NCBI GenBank assembly: GCA_052038485.1 | Contig: JBQGCL010000119.1 | Location: forward strand, 1 to 17,100 | Source of the DNA: JACVRW01 sp052038485 | GTDB lineage: Bacteria > Actinomycetota > Thermoleophilia > Solirubrobacterales > Thermoleophilaceae | Length of the DNA stretch: 17,100 nt | Reading direction: 5' to 3' | Shown: piece by piece, positions 6,808 to 14,873 of the stretch | Position numbering within the stretch: the first letter of the stretch is position 1 | Layout of the letters: every line of letters begins with the position of its first letter | The notes under the pieces: model-generated | What the model saw: only the letters and a program-made list of their open reading frames with translations | The model's database searches: none | What the model was told of the DNA's origin: nothing | Made by a program: the position numbers and the translations under genes

Positions 6808-8015
6808 AGACGCGATGGCAGTGGTGGTCGCTGCTCGCCGTCCTGACGTTGGCGTTGGCAGCGCTGACGGCGGCCGGCTGCGGGGGCGACGACGACGATT
6901 CCGGCGGCGGTGGTGGCGGCGACGAGTCCGACGCTCTGACCAAGGTCGGCAAGGGCGAGGGGGAGGTCGACCTGATCGCCTGGGCCGGCTACGTCGAGGA
7001 CGGCTCGACCGACCCGGCCGTCGACTGGGTGTCGGACTTCGAGAAGGAGACCGGCTGCAAGGTCAACGTGAAGATCGGCAACACCTCGGACGAGATGGTC
7101 ACGCTGATGCGCACCGGCAACTACGACGGCGTGTCGGCCTCGGGCGACGCGACGTTGCGGCTGATCGCCGGTGGCGACGTCGACCCGGTCAACACGGACC
7201 TGGTCCCCAACTACAAGGACGTCTTCCCGGCGCTGAAGGACCAGCCGCACAACACCGTCGACGGGGTCAACTACGGCATCCCGCACGGCCGCGGCGCCAA
7301 CCTGCTCATGTACAACAAGGACGTCGTCAAGCCGGCGCCCGACTCGTGGGGCGCGGTCCTCGACCCGGCCCAGGCCGCGAAGTACAAGGGCAAGGTCACG
7401 GCCTACGACAACCCGATCTACATCGCGGACGCGGCGCTCTACCTGAAGGCGACCCAGCCCGATCTGGGGATAGACAACGTCTACGAGCTCGACGACGACC
7501 AGTTCAACGCTGCCGTCGACCTGCTCAAGCAGCAGCGCGACGTGATCGGCGAGTACTGGTCCGACTACACCAAGGAGCAGGCGGCCTTCACCGGCGGCGA
7601 CTCCGTGATCGGCACGACCTGGCAGGTGATCGCGAACCTCGTGCAGGCGGACAAGAAGTCACCGCCGGTCGATGCGATCCTGCCCAAGGAGGGCGCGACC
7701 GGGTGGTCGGACACCTGGATGATCTCGTCGCAGGCCAAGCACCCGAACTGCATGTACAAGTGGATGAACCACATCATCAGCCCCGAGGCGAACGCCGCGG
7801 TGGCCGAGTGGTTCGGTGAGGCCCCGGCGAACGAGAAGTCGTGCGCGCTGACCGCGGTGAAGAACCACTGCGAGATCTTCCACGCGGACGACGAGGCGTT
7901 CTTCGACAAGGTCGCCTACTGGAACACGCCGACGAAGGACTGCGGCGACGACCGTGGGGACACCTGCAAGGACTACTCCGAGTGGGTGAAGGCCTGGACG
8001 GAGATCAAGGGCTAG
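6804..8015 (+). CDS. potD: Pot-type extracellular solute-binding lipoprotein
   Basis: The protein is 403 residues from the GTG at 6804, which overlaps the ATPase stop. A strong ribosome site (GAGGAGGG, 6793-6800) decides this start over an in-frame upstream one at 6744. The N-terminus is a lipoprotein signal: KTRWQWW, then a hydrophobic core ending LTAAGC, with Cys26 as the lipidated residue, followed by an acidic/glycine linker. The body resembles PotD/PotF polyamine-binding proteins: IAWAGYVEDG near the mature N-terminus, YGIPHGRGANLLMYN, the late WQVIANL segment, and ILPKEGATGWSD, which matches the PKEG...W-x-D ligand-site region of PotD. The likely substrate is a polyamine or related cation, but other small solutes are possible. 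An unusual feature is a cysteine-rich C-terminal region with four cysteines in the last 70 or so residues, plus TGC and PNC earlier, suggesting disulfide stabilisation. Confidence 0.9.
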   Translation: MKTRWQWWSLLAVLTLALAALTAAGCGGDDDDSGGGGGGDESDALTKVGKGEGEVDLIAWAGYVEDGSTDPAVDWVSDFEKETGCKVNVKIGNTSDEMVTLMRTGNYDGVSASGDATLRLIAGGDVDPVNTDLVPNYKDVFPALKDQPHNTVDGVNYGIPHGRGANLLMYNKDVVKPAPDSWGAVLDPAQAAKYKGKVTAYDNPIYIADAALYLKATQPDLGIDNVYELDDDQFNAAVDLLKQQRDVIGEYWSDYTKEQAAFTGGDSVIGTTWQVIANLVQADKKSPPVDAILPKEGATGWSDTWMISSQAKHPNCMYKWMNHIISPEANAAVAEWFGEAPANEKSCALTAVKNHCEIFHADDEAFFDKVAYWNTPTKDCGDDRGDTCKDYSEWVKAWTEIKG

Positions 8016-8022
8016 TCGCGGA

Positions 8023-8880
8023 TTGTCAGCAGTAGCCAGAACTCTCTGGCGCCGGCCCCGCCTGCAGCTGTCGTTGCTGCTGGCGGGGCCGGTTGGCTGG
8101 CTGGTCATCGCCTATCTGGGGTCGCTGGCCGTCCTGTTCGCCGCGTCGCTTTGGCAGCTCGACGAGTTCAGCGGCAAGATCGTCCACGAGCCGGGCCTCC
8201 AGAACTTCCAGGAGCTGATCGAGACGCCGGTCTACCGGTCGATCGTCCTGCGGACGGTCCTGATCGCGGCGCTCGTGACGATCACCGACGCGATCCTGGC
8301 ATTCCCGATCGCGTTCTACATGGCCAAGGTCGCGACGCCGCGCGTGCGGGCGCTGCTCGTCGTGGCGGTGCTGATGCCGCTCTGGTCGAGCTACCTGGTC
8401 AAGGTCTACACGTGGCGCATCATGCTGAGCAACGACGGCGTGGTGAACTGGCTGCTCAACCCGTTCGGGCTCGAGGGGCCGGGGTTCGGGAACGTCGCCA
8501 CCTGGCTCGTCTTCTCGTACCTGTGGCTGCCGTTCATGATCCTGCCGATCTACGCGGGGCTCGAGCGGATCCCCAACTCGCTGATCGACGCGTCGAGTGA
8601 CCTGGGCGCGCCCAACTGGCTGACGTTCCGGCGCGTGATCCTGCCGCTGGTGCTGCCGGCGCTGATCGCCGGCTCGATCTTCACGTTCTCGCTGACGCTC
8701 GGCGACTACATCACGCCGACGCTCGTCTCGAGCACGCAGTTCATCGGCAACGTCGTCTACGCCAACGTCGGGATCGCCAACAACCTGCCGCTGGCTGCCG
8801 CGTTCGCGACGGTGCCCGTGGTGATCATGCTCGTGTACCTGCTGATCGCGCGCCGGCTCGGCGCATTCGAGAGCCTCTGA
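8023..8880 (+). CDS. potB: ABC transporter permease, PotB type
   Basis: This is a 285-residue integral membrane protein and the first permease of the importer. It starts at TTG 8023, seven bases after the binding-protein stop; an AAGGG about 11 bases upstream can serve as the ribosome site. About six hydrophobic segments are visible: one near residues 15-45 after a basic N-terminus, then around 70-95, 105-125, 150-180, 200-225 and 250-280. The cytoplasmic coupling (EAA) loop is recognisable as DASSDLGAPNWLTFRRVILP, the site that docks on the ATPase. The GDYITPTL phrase that follows is typical of PotB/PotH permeases. The stop TGA shares one base with the next ATG. Confidence 0.92.
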   Translation: MSAVARTLWRRPRLQLSLLLAGPVGWLVIAYLGSLAVLFAASLWQLDEFSGKIVHEPGLQNFQELIETPVYRSIVLRTVLIAALVTITDAILAFPIAFYMAKVATPRVRALLVVAVLMPLWSSYLVKVYTWRIMLSNDGVVNWLLNPFGLEGPGFGNVATWLVFSYLWLPFMILPIYAGLERIPNSLIDASSDLGAPNWLTFRRVILPLVLPALIAGSIFTFSLTLGDYITPTLVSSTQFIGNVVYANVGIANNLPLAAAFATVPVVIMLVYLLIARRLGAFESL

Positions 8881-9710
8881 TGCTCCACCTCTCGAACGGC
8901 ATGCGCTGGATCCTCCGCATCGGCAGCGCGATCACCCTGGCGTTCATCTACGTGCCCCTGTTCGTGATCGCGCTCTACGCGTTCAACGAGTCGAAGTCGC
9001 CGACGTGGCCGATCGAGGGGTTCACGCTCGAGTGGTGGGACAAGGCGATCCACAACCCCGGCGTGCGCGACGCGCTGTGGACCTCGCTGAAGGCGGGGCT
9101 GGGCGCCACGGCGATCGCGATCGTGCTCGGCACGCTGGCGGCGATGGCGGTGTCGCGCCACCGCTTCTTCGGGCGCGACGTGATCTCGTTCCTGGTGATC
9201 CTGCCGATCGCGCTGCCGGGCATCGTCACCGGCATGGCGCTCAACGCGACCTTCACCCAGGTGCTCGGCGTCGACCTGACCCTGTTCACGGTGATCGTCG
9301 GCCACGCGAACTTCTGCATCGTCGTGGTCTACAACAACGCGGTCGCGCGGCTGAGACGGACCGGCACCTCGCTGGAGGAGGCGGCCAACGACCTGGGCGC
9401 CGGTCCCTGGCGCACGTTCCGTGACGTGACCTTCCCGCAGCTGCGCACCGCCCTCGTCGCCGGCGCGCTGCTGGCCTTCGCGCTCTCGTTCGACGAGATC
9501 ATCGTCACGACGTTCACGGCAGGGTCCGAGCAAACCCTGCCGATCTGGATCTTCACGAACTACTCGCGGCCCAACCAGCTGCCGATCGTGAACGTCGTCG
9601 GCCTGTCGGTGATCATCCTGTCGATCATCCCCGTCTACTTCGCCAACCGGCTGTCGCAGGACCCGATCGGCGCACCGGGCGGAGCGGGACGGGCCGGCAC
9701 CGCCCGCTAG
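8880..9710 (+). CDS. potC: ABC transporter permease, PotC type
   Basis: This is a 276-residue second permease starting at an ATG that overlaps the previous stop by one base (TGATG), so the pair is translationally coupled. The protein has about six membrane segments, beginning with ITLAFIYVPLFVIALYAF. The phrases FNESK, LGTLAAMAVSRH, LPIALPGIVTGMAL and SFDEIIVTTF are characteristic of PotC/PotI. The EAA loop is EEAANDLGAGPWRTFRDVTFP. The C-terminal tail is short and Gly/Ala-rich (GAPGGAGRAG). It completes the ATPase, binding protein, permease, permease set and is the last gene of the operon; the next gene converges on it six bases beyond its stop. There is no obvious terminator in that short gap. 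Confidence 0.92.
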   Translation: MLHLSNGMRWILRIGSAITLAFIYVPLFVIALYAFNESKSPTWPIEGFTLEWWDKAIHNPGVRDALWTSLKAGLGATAIAIVLGTLAAMAVSRHRFFGRDVISFLVILPIALPGIVTGMALNATFTQVLGVDLTLFTVIVGHANFCIVVVYNNAVARLRRTGTSLEEAANDLGAGPWRTFRDVTFPQLRTALVAGALLAFALSFDEIIVTTFTAGSEQTLPIWIFTNYSRPNQLPIVNVVGLSVIILSIIPVYFANRLSQDPIGAPGGAGRAGTAR

Positions 9711-9716
9711 CGGCGA

Positions 9717-9929
9717 TCAGCCCGGGATGTCCCGCGGGTCGTTGCCGTGGCTGTCCTTCTCGCGGATCTCGCCGCCTGTGCCGTGGACGACCAGCTCGCC
9801 CTGCTCGGCCTCGGCCACCTCGCGGCCGCGGCCGACCGCCTCGTCCTGGGTGTCGAACGTCTCGCGGGTGTCGCCATCGACCTTGATCGCCCAGCCGCCG
9901 TCATCGGGTGTCACGTGAACATCGCTCAT
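9717..9929 (-). CDS. DUF2188 family small protein
   Basis: This 70-residue soluble protein has the DUF2188 pattern: a VHVTPDDGGWAIKVDG strand pair, then an acidic helix with (T/S)QDEAVGRGREVAEAE, then the strand ELVVHGTGGEI and the tail REKDSHGNDP. The length is normal for this family of short bacterial proteins of unknown function. It starts at ATG 9929 and is divergent from the RpiR-type regulator. Its ATG overlaps an ATG on the opposite strand within the palindrome CATG (9927-9930). It converges on the permease gene at 9710. No biochemical role can be given. Confidence 0.88.
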   Translation of the reverse strand: MSDVHVTPDDGGWAIKVDGDTRETFDTQDEAVGRGREVAEAEQGELVVHGTGGEIREKDSHGNDPRDIPG

Positions 9930-10008
9930 GGCGCTGAGCTACCCGGCGACGGGGGCCGCAATCAGCGTTCTGGAAGGAACTCTCGCACCAAAGGCGAAAA
10001 CCTCGGCC

Positions 10009-10860
10009 GTGACTCGAACGGGCACGACCGCACTCACGCTCTCCGACGAGATTCGCCAGCGCTTCGACGAGTTCTCCCGCTCGCAGAAGGACGTGGGGCA
10101 GTACATCGTCGACCATCTCGAGGAGGCGGCCTTCCACACGGCCGAGGAGCTCGCCCGCCGGGCCAACACCTCCAGCTCGACCGTCGTGCGCTTCGCGCAG
10201 GCGCTCGGGTTCGAGGGCTTTCCTGAGCTTCAGGCCGCGGCGCGCGACGAGTACCGGCGCGCGCGCGAGGGTGGTAACGGCGGGGCTGACGTCGCCGGGG
10301 CGCCGCTGTTCCCGATCGACCAGACCGAGTTCGAGGCCGCGCTGGCGGCCGACCACGCGAACCTCGCCGAGACGGCCCGCAAGGTCGACCGCGAGGAGGT
10401 CGCCGCGGCCGTCGACCTGATCTCCCACGCGGAGCGGATCGTGCTCTGCGGCACCGACCAGATGGCCTTCTTCGCCAGTTACCTGCGCCACCTGCTGATG
10501 CTGCTCGACCTGCGCGCCGAGGTGGTCGCCTCGCCGAGCCAGGAGAACCTGGCCAAGCTCGGGCGCGTGCACGAGAAAACCGTGATGGTCGGCTTCTCGG
10601 CCGGCCGTCCGCACCCGCTGGTCGTGCGCGCGATGAAGCTCGCCCGCAACCGCCACGCGGCGACGATCGCGATTGCCGACGCGACGCTCTCGGAGGTCGC
10701 CAAGCTGGCCGACCACCGGCTCTACTACTCGTCCAACAGCCCGGCCTTCGTGCGCTCCCACTCGGCGCTGCTCGGGCTGATCCAGGCGCTCGCCTACGGC
10801 GTGTACGCCCAGGACGAGCCCGCCTACGCGGACCGCATCAAGGCCTTCCGCCTCAAGTAG
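10009..10860 (+). CDS. RpiR/MurR-family transcriptional regulator
   Basis: This protein is about 283 residues from the GTG at 10009, the usual length for the family. The open frame continues up to an ATG at 9928, but the extra 27 residues look like translated intergenic sequence and reach the divergent DUF2188 start. The N-terminal HTH_6 domain covers about residues 10-85, with the helix-turn-helix in TAEELARRANTSSSTVVRFA (44-63) and then LGFEGFPELQ. The rest is a SIS (sugar isomerase) domain from about residue 130 (ERIVLCGTDQMAFFASYL). In many relatives this domain binds a phosphosugar. Here the usual glycine/serine-rich loop is altered to CGTDQMAF, and the next one reads GFSAGRPHPLVVRAM, so the effector may be unusual. 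Likely targets are the adjacent transporter or the downstream hydrolase genes; the sequence does not decide. It ends 42 bases before the first hydrolase. Confidence 0.88.
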   Translation: MTRTGTTALTLSDEIRQRFDEFSRSQKDVGQYIVDHLEEAAFHTAEELARRANTSSSTVVRFAQALGFEGFPELQAAARDEYRRAREGGNGGADVAGAPLFPIDQTEFEAALAADHANLAETARKVDREEVAAAVDLISHAERIVLCGTDQMAFFASYLRHLLMLLDLRAEVVASPSQENLAKLGRVHEKTVMVGFSAGRPHPLVVRAMKLARNRHAATIAIADATLSEVAKLADHRLYYSSNSPAFVRSHSALLGLIQALAYGVYAQDEPAYADRIKAFRLK

Positions 10861-10864
10861 CCCC

Positions 10865-10893
10865 TTTTCGGCTCCGGCGCCATGACATAGGCT
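10865..10893 (+). promoter_or_regulatory. Candidate promoter of the hydrolase array (TTTTCG, 17 bp, TAGGCT)
   Basis: In the only gap ahead of the three hydrolase genes, TTTTCG (10865-10870) and TAGGCT (10888-10893) are separated by exactly 17 bases. TAGGCT fits the T-A-n-n-n-T -10 pattern; the -35 match is poor. Initiation about 7 bases downstream would be near 10900, just ahead of the GTG at 10903. That GTG has no Shine-Dalgarno sequence, so the array may be read from a near-leaderless message. Confidence 0.3.
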
Positions 10894-10902
10894 GGCGCGC
10901 CG

Positions 10903-12867
10903 GTGAGGAGGGCAGCTCTGTCGATCGCGCTGTGCGCGATAGCGCTGGGCTTCGCGGTGCCCGCGGAGGCCGCGCCCAAGGGCTGTGACCCGTTCGACAA
11001 GGCCGCCTGCCTGCTGCCCTGGCCGAACGACTACTTCGTCAAGCGCGGCCACCTCGCGCTGACGGACAGGCAGATGCCGCACAGCACCGACGGCGTGCCG
11101 ATCGCCGCGCGCGACTACAACTGGTCGGACGGCTTCAGCCCGGGCCAGATCATCGTGACGCTCGTCCCGGGCCTCGACCTCAAGCGGACGGGCGCCGCGC
11201 CGGTCACAGACATCGGCCGCTCGCTGAAGCGCAAGCAGTCGATCCTCGTGATCGACGCCAGGACCGGCAAGCGCCAGCTGATCTGGTCCGAGCTCAATGC
11301 AGTCCCGAAGAACCCGAGGAAGCGCACGCTCAACATCCACCCGGGCATCGGCTGGCGCGAGGGTCACCGGTACATCGTCGCCCTGCGCAACCTGAAGCGG
11401 TCCAACGGGAGCACGATCAAGGCGCCGCGGGCGTTCCGCCGGGCGGTCGCGCGCGGCGACCGGCGCATGCCCGACATCCTCGGCCGGCTCGCGCGCGCGG
11501 GCGTCAAGCGCAAGGGCCTCTACCTCGCCTGGGACTTCACGATCGCCAGCCGCCGCAACCTGACGGAGCGGCTGCTCACGATCCGCGACCGCTCGTTCGG
11601 CGCGCTCGGCGACCGCAACCTGCGCGACCTCAAGGTCGCCGGTGCGGCTCCCAAGTTCACGGTCACCGAGGCACGCGACATCCCCGGCATCGGCCGGCGC
11701 GTCGCGGGCACGGTCGAGGTGCCCTGCTGGCTCGACAAGCCGGGCTGCGTGCCCGGCTCGCGCTACAAGCTGAACAAGCGCGGGCTGCCTGTGCGGACAG
11801 CCGGCAACGTCCAGCAGGCGCCGTTCGTTTGCGTGGTGCCGAACACCTCTGCGGCGACGCCGGCGCGTCCGCTGCTGTTTGGCCACGGCCTGTTCCAGGA
11901 CGCCGCGGCGGTGGACACGATCGCGCTGTTCGCGCCGGTCTCGAACGCGGTCATCTGCGGCACCAACTTCACCGGCATGTCGATGGAGGATCTGGTCAAC
12001 GACGCGAACGTGTCGTCCGACCTGTCGCGCTTCCCCGAGATCGCCGACCGGCTCCAGCAGGGCATCCTCGCGTTCACGTTCCTGGGCCGGGCGATGATCC
12101 ATCCGCAGGGCTTCTCGTCGAACCCCGAGTTCGCCGGGCGGATCGACACCCGCCGGCTGTTCTACGCGGGCGCCAGCCTGGGCGGGATCATCGGCGGGGC
12201 GCTCACGTCGGTCGCGCCCGACTTCGACCGCTCCGCGCTGATCGTGCCGGGCCTGCGCTTCAGCCTGCTGCTCACGCGCAGCACCCAGTTCCCGAGCTTC
12301 GGCCGGATCCTGTACGGCAAGTACCCGGACCCGGTCGAGCAGTCGCTGGTCAACTCGATGATCCAGCTGCTCTGGGACCGCGGCGAGGCCAACGGCTACG
12401 TCTACCACATGGTCCGCGACCCGCTGCCGAACACGCCGAAGAAGACCGTGCTGCTGCACGAGGCGTTCGGTGACCACCAGGTCAGCAACGTTGCCACCGA
12501 GACCGAGGCGCGCATCATCGGCGCGCGCCTGCGCACCCCGGCGCTTGACCCTGGCCGCAGCCGCGACCGCGTGCCGTTCTACGGGATCAAGCGGATCCAG
12601 CGGTACCCGTGGAAGGGCAACGCGCTGACGATCTTCGACATCGGCCCGCTGCGCCCGCCCGGGTGCAGCGGCGCGGCCTGCCTCGGGACCCCGCCGGCGC
12701 CGGTGACCAACACGCCGCCGGACGTGGGCGTCGACCCGCACGGCATCACCGCCACCGGGCTGAACGCCGTGTTCGAGTTCTCCGACTTCCTCAAGCTGAA
12801 TGGAGCCTTCGTGGATCACTGCGACAAGGGCAAGCCGTGCTACTCGGCCGGATGGACGGGGCCGTGA
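10903..12867 (+). CDS. Secreted alpha/beta-hydrolase-like protein, paralogue 1 of 3
   Basis: This is a 654-residue exported protein. The Sec signal is VRRAALSIALCAIALGFAV, with cleavage near PAEA/A (about residue 23). The mature N-terminus has CDPF, then CLLPWPNDYF, GHLAL and DYNWSDGFSPG, a layout that recalls the N-terminal domain of bacterial VolA-like lipases; the link is tentative. The C-terminal half looks like an alpha/beta hydrolase: an HG loop (FGHGLF), nucleophile elbow YAGASLGG with Ser425, a conserved LWDRGE Asp, and GDHQV with His525. Conserved cysteines include PCW/PGC and the final CDKGKPCYSAGW. Substrate and reaction are unknown; ester hydrolysis is the best guess. It is the most divergent of the three paralogues and has an extra Cys pair (PPGCSGAAC). 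It starts at GTG with no ribosome site, 42 bases after the regulator, and its stop overlaps the next start (GTGA). Confidence 0.82.
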   Translation: MRRAALSIALCAIALGFAVPAEAAPKGCDPFDKAACLLPWPNDYFVKRGHLALTDRQMPHSTDGVPIAARDYNWSDGFSPGQIIVTLVPGLDLKRTGAAPVTDIGRSLKRKQSILVIDARTGKRQLIWSELNAVPKNPRKRTLNIHPGIGWREGHRYIVALRNLKRSNGSTIKAPRAFRRAVARGDRRMPDILGRLARAGVKRKGLYLAWDFTIASRRNLTERLLTIRDRSFGALGDRNLRDLKVAGAAPKFTVTEARDIPGIGRRVAGTVEVPCWLDKPGCVPGSRYKLNKRGLPVRTAGNVQQAPFVCVVPNTSAATPARPLLFGHGLFQDAAAVDTIALFAPVSNAVICGTNFTGMSMEDLVNDANVSSDLSRFPEIADRLQQGILAFTFLGRAMIHPQGFSSNPEFAGRIDTRRLFYAGASLGGIIGGALTSVAPDFDRSALIVPGLRFSLLLTRSTQFPSFGRILYGKYPDPVEQSLVNSMIQLLWDRGEANGYVYHMVRDPLPNTPKKTVLLHEAFGDHQVSNVATETEARIIGARLRTPALDPGRSRDRVPFYGIKRIQRYPWKGNALTIFDIGPLRPPGCSGAACLGTPPAPVTNTPPDVGVDPHGITATGLNAVFEFSDFLKLNGAFVDHCDKGKPCYSAGWTGP

Positions 12868-12950
12868 GGCGGCTCGTCGCGATCACGGCCGCGGCGGTCG
12901 TGGCGCTGGTCGCGGCGGCGCCCGCGGGCGCCGCCGGCTGCGACCCGATC
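12864..12950 (+). repeat. Direct repeat of signal-peptide coding region (second copy at 14870-14956)
   Basis: The first 29 codons of paralogues 2 and 3 encode identical residues (signal peptide plus the first mature residues to CDPI). The 87-base copies differ at six positions, all synonymous third positions. Homology continues through both genes at lower identity. The two copies lie 2006 bases apart. Confidence 0.85.
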
Positions 12951-14873
12951 GACCCGTCGCGCTGCCTCTATCCGTGGCCGAACAACCACTTCCGCTCGGG
13001 CGGCCACCTCGCCCTGTCGCCGTCGATGATGCCCACCAACGCGTCCGGAACGCCGATCGAGCCGTCGGACTACAACTGGTCGGACGGCTTCAGCCCGGGC
13101 AGCACGCTCGTCACCAAGGTGCCCGGGCTCGACACGCCGGCGGCCTTCGCCGAGACCGGCTCGGTGCCGATTACCGATCTCGCGCGCACGTACGACTCCG
13201 GGGCCCCGGTCCTCGTGATCAACGCGCGCACGCTGCGGCGCCAGCTGATCTGGACCGAGCTCGACTCGAACGCCTCGACGGCGGCGAACACCGCGCTGCT
13301 GATCCACCCGGCCAAGAACTTCCGCGAGGGCGAGCGCTACATCGTCGCGCTGCGCAACCTGCGCGGCGCCGACGGGACGCTGCTCCAGCCGAGCACCGCG
13401 TTCCGGCGCTACCGCGACAAGATCGCGACCGGCTCGAACGCGTTCGAGGCGCGCCGGCCGCACATGGAGCGCCTCTTCAAGCGGCTGAAGCGAGCGGGGG
13501 TCAAGCGCAACGAGCTGTACCTAGCCTGGGACTTCACGGTGGCCAGCGCGGGCTCGCTGTCGGGCCGGCTGCGGCGCATCCGCGACGACGCGTTCCGCGG
13601 GCTCGGCGACACGAACCTCGGCGACCTCAAGGTCAGCGGCACCTCGCCCAAGTTCACGATCAGCAAGATCACCGAGTTCACGCCGGCCGAGAACGCCGTG
13701 ATCCGGCGCCGGATCGAGGGCACCGTCGAGGTGCCGTGCTACCTCGACCAGCCCGGCTGCCCGGCGGGGTCGCGCTTCCGGCTCGGGCCGAACGGCCAGC
13801 CGGTGCGCACGCCCGGGAACGTCACCAACGCCAACTTCATCTGCAACATCCCGCGCTCGGTGACGTCGGCTACGCCGGGTCGGCTGTCGCTCTACGGGCA
13901 CGGCCTGTTCGGCGGCGCCGGCGAGGTCAACAGCATCAGCCAGCTCCAGATCGCCAGCGAGCACAAGGTGGTGCTCTGCGCGAGCGACTGGATCGGCATG
14001 TCCGGCGGCGACATCCCGAACACGATCTCGATCCTGGGAGAGCTGTCGAACTTCCCCGAGCTGGCCGACCGGCTCCAGCAGGGCTTCATCAACTTCCTCT
14101 TCTTGGGCCGGACGATGATCCACCCGAAGGGGTTCTCATCGAGCCTCGCGTTCTGGGACTCGGGCGGCCCGCTGATCGACACGCGCAAGGTCTACTACTC
14201 GGGCGGAAGCCAGGGCGGCATCGCGGGCGGTGCGCTGACCGCGGTCGCGCCTGATTTCACGCGCTCGGTGTTGATCGTGCCGGCGATGAACTACAGCCTG
14301 CTGCTCACGCGCTCGATCGACTTCGACCCGTTCGCGCAGGTGCTCTACCCGGCCTATCCGGACGAGCTGACCCGGCCGCTGCTGCTGTCGATGATCCAGA
14401 CGCTCTGGGACCGCGGCGAGCCGGACGGCTACGCGTGGCACATGACGACCAACCCGTATCCGAACACGCCCGCGCACACGGTCCTCCTGCACATGGCCGT
14501 CGGCGACCACCAGGTGGCCAACGTCGCGACCCAGGTCGAGGCGCGCACGATCGGCGCCAAGCTCCGGGTCCCGGCGGTCGAGCCGTTCCGCTCGAACGAC
14601 GTCCAGCCCTTCTACGGGATCAAGCCGATCACCGAGTGGCCGTACCACGGCAGCGCGCTCGTCGTCTGGGACATCGGCCCGCTGCGCGGCAGCCTGGGCA
14701 CCCCGCTGCCGCCCGACACCAACCCGGCACCGCGGATCGGCCGCGACCCGCACGGGCTGACCGGCCGCGAGATCGGCGCCCAGCTCCAGTTCTCGAAGTT
14801 CATCGACGGTGACCTGATCGACGTCTGTCTCGGCAAGCCCTGCCACGCGGCGGGCTGGGACGGATCGCCGTGA
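12864..14873 (+). CDS. Secreted alpha/beta-hydrolase-like protein, paralogue 2 of 3
   Basis: The protein is 669 residues from the GTG at 12864, which overlaps the previous stop as GTGA. The frame is open further upstream, and an ATG at 12852 is possible, but the GTG gives the same signal peptide as paralogue 3 (VRRLVAITAAAVVALVAAA, cleavage near AGA/A). The mature start is CDPIDPSRCLYPWPNNHF, followed by DYNWSDGFSPG. A middle region has EGERYIVALRNL, then LYLAWDFTVAS. The catalytic-looking part has LYGHGLFG, the elbow YSGGSQGG with Ser449, LWDRGE with Asp516, and GDHQV with His549. Ser-to-His spacing is 100 residues, as in the other two. The protein ends CLGKPCHAAGWDGSP. No membrane anchor or cell-wall sorting signal is visible after the signal peptide, so it is probably released or held by association. 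Substrate unknown. Confidence 0.83.
   Translation: MRRLVAITAAAVVALVAAAPAGAAGCDPIDPSRCLYPWPNNHFRSGGHLALSPSMMPTNASGTPIEPSDYNWSDGFSPGSTLVTKVPGLDTPAAFAETGSVPITDLARTYDSGAPVLVINARTLRRQLIWTELDSNASTAANTALLIHPAKNFREGERYIVALRNLRGADGTLLQPSTAFRRYRDKIATGSNAFEARRPHMERLFKRLKRAGVKRNELYLAWDFTVASAGSLSGRLRRIRDDAFRGLGDTNLGDLKVSGTSPKFTISKITEFTPAENAVIRRRIEGTVEVPCYLDQPGCPAGSRFRLGPNGQPVRTPGNVTNANFICNIPRSVTSATPGRLSLYGHGLFGGAGEVNSISQLQIASEHKVVLCASDWIGMSGGDIPNTISILGELSNFPELADRLQQGFINFLFLGRTMIHPKGFSSSLAFWDSGGPLIDTRKVYYSGGSQGGIAGGALTAVAPDFTRSVLIVPAMNYSLLLTRSIDFDPFAQVLYPAYPDELTRPLLLSMIQTLWDRGEPDGYAWHMTTNPYPNTPAHTVLLHMAVGDHQVANVATQVEARTIGAKLRVPAVEPFRSNDVQPFYGIKPITEWPYHGSALVVWDIGPLRGSLGTPLPPDTNPAPRIGRDPHGLTGREIGAQLQFSKFIDGDLIDVCLGKPCHAAGWDGSP

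Noticed and set aside
9967..9980. Dyad GTTC-N6-GAAC in the DUF2188/regulator gap as an operator
   Set aside because: The arms are only 4 bp and do not extend; this is expected by chance in a region of this size.
9928..10008. Upstream ATG start for the RpiR-type regulator
   Set aside because: It would overlap the divergent DUF2188 start codon, and the 27 extra residues look like non-coding sequence. The GTG at 10009 gives the normal family length.
9901..12819. Very long open frame (972 codons) on the minus strand across the regulator and first hydrolase
   Set aside because: Its translation is low-complexity, rich in Arg, Ala, Val and Asp, with no domain. It is the usual antisense shadow of high-GC coding DNA and runs across well-supported plus-strand genes.
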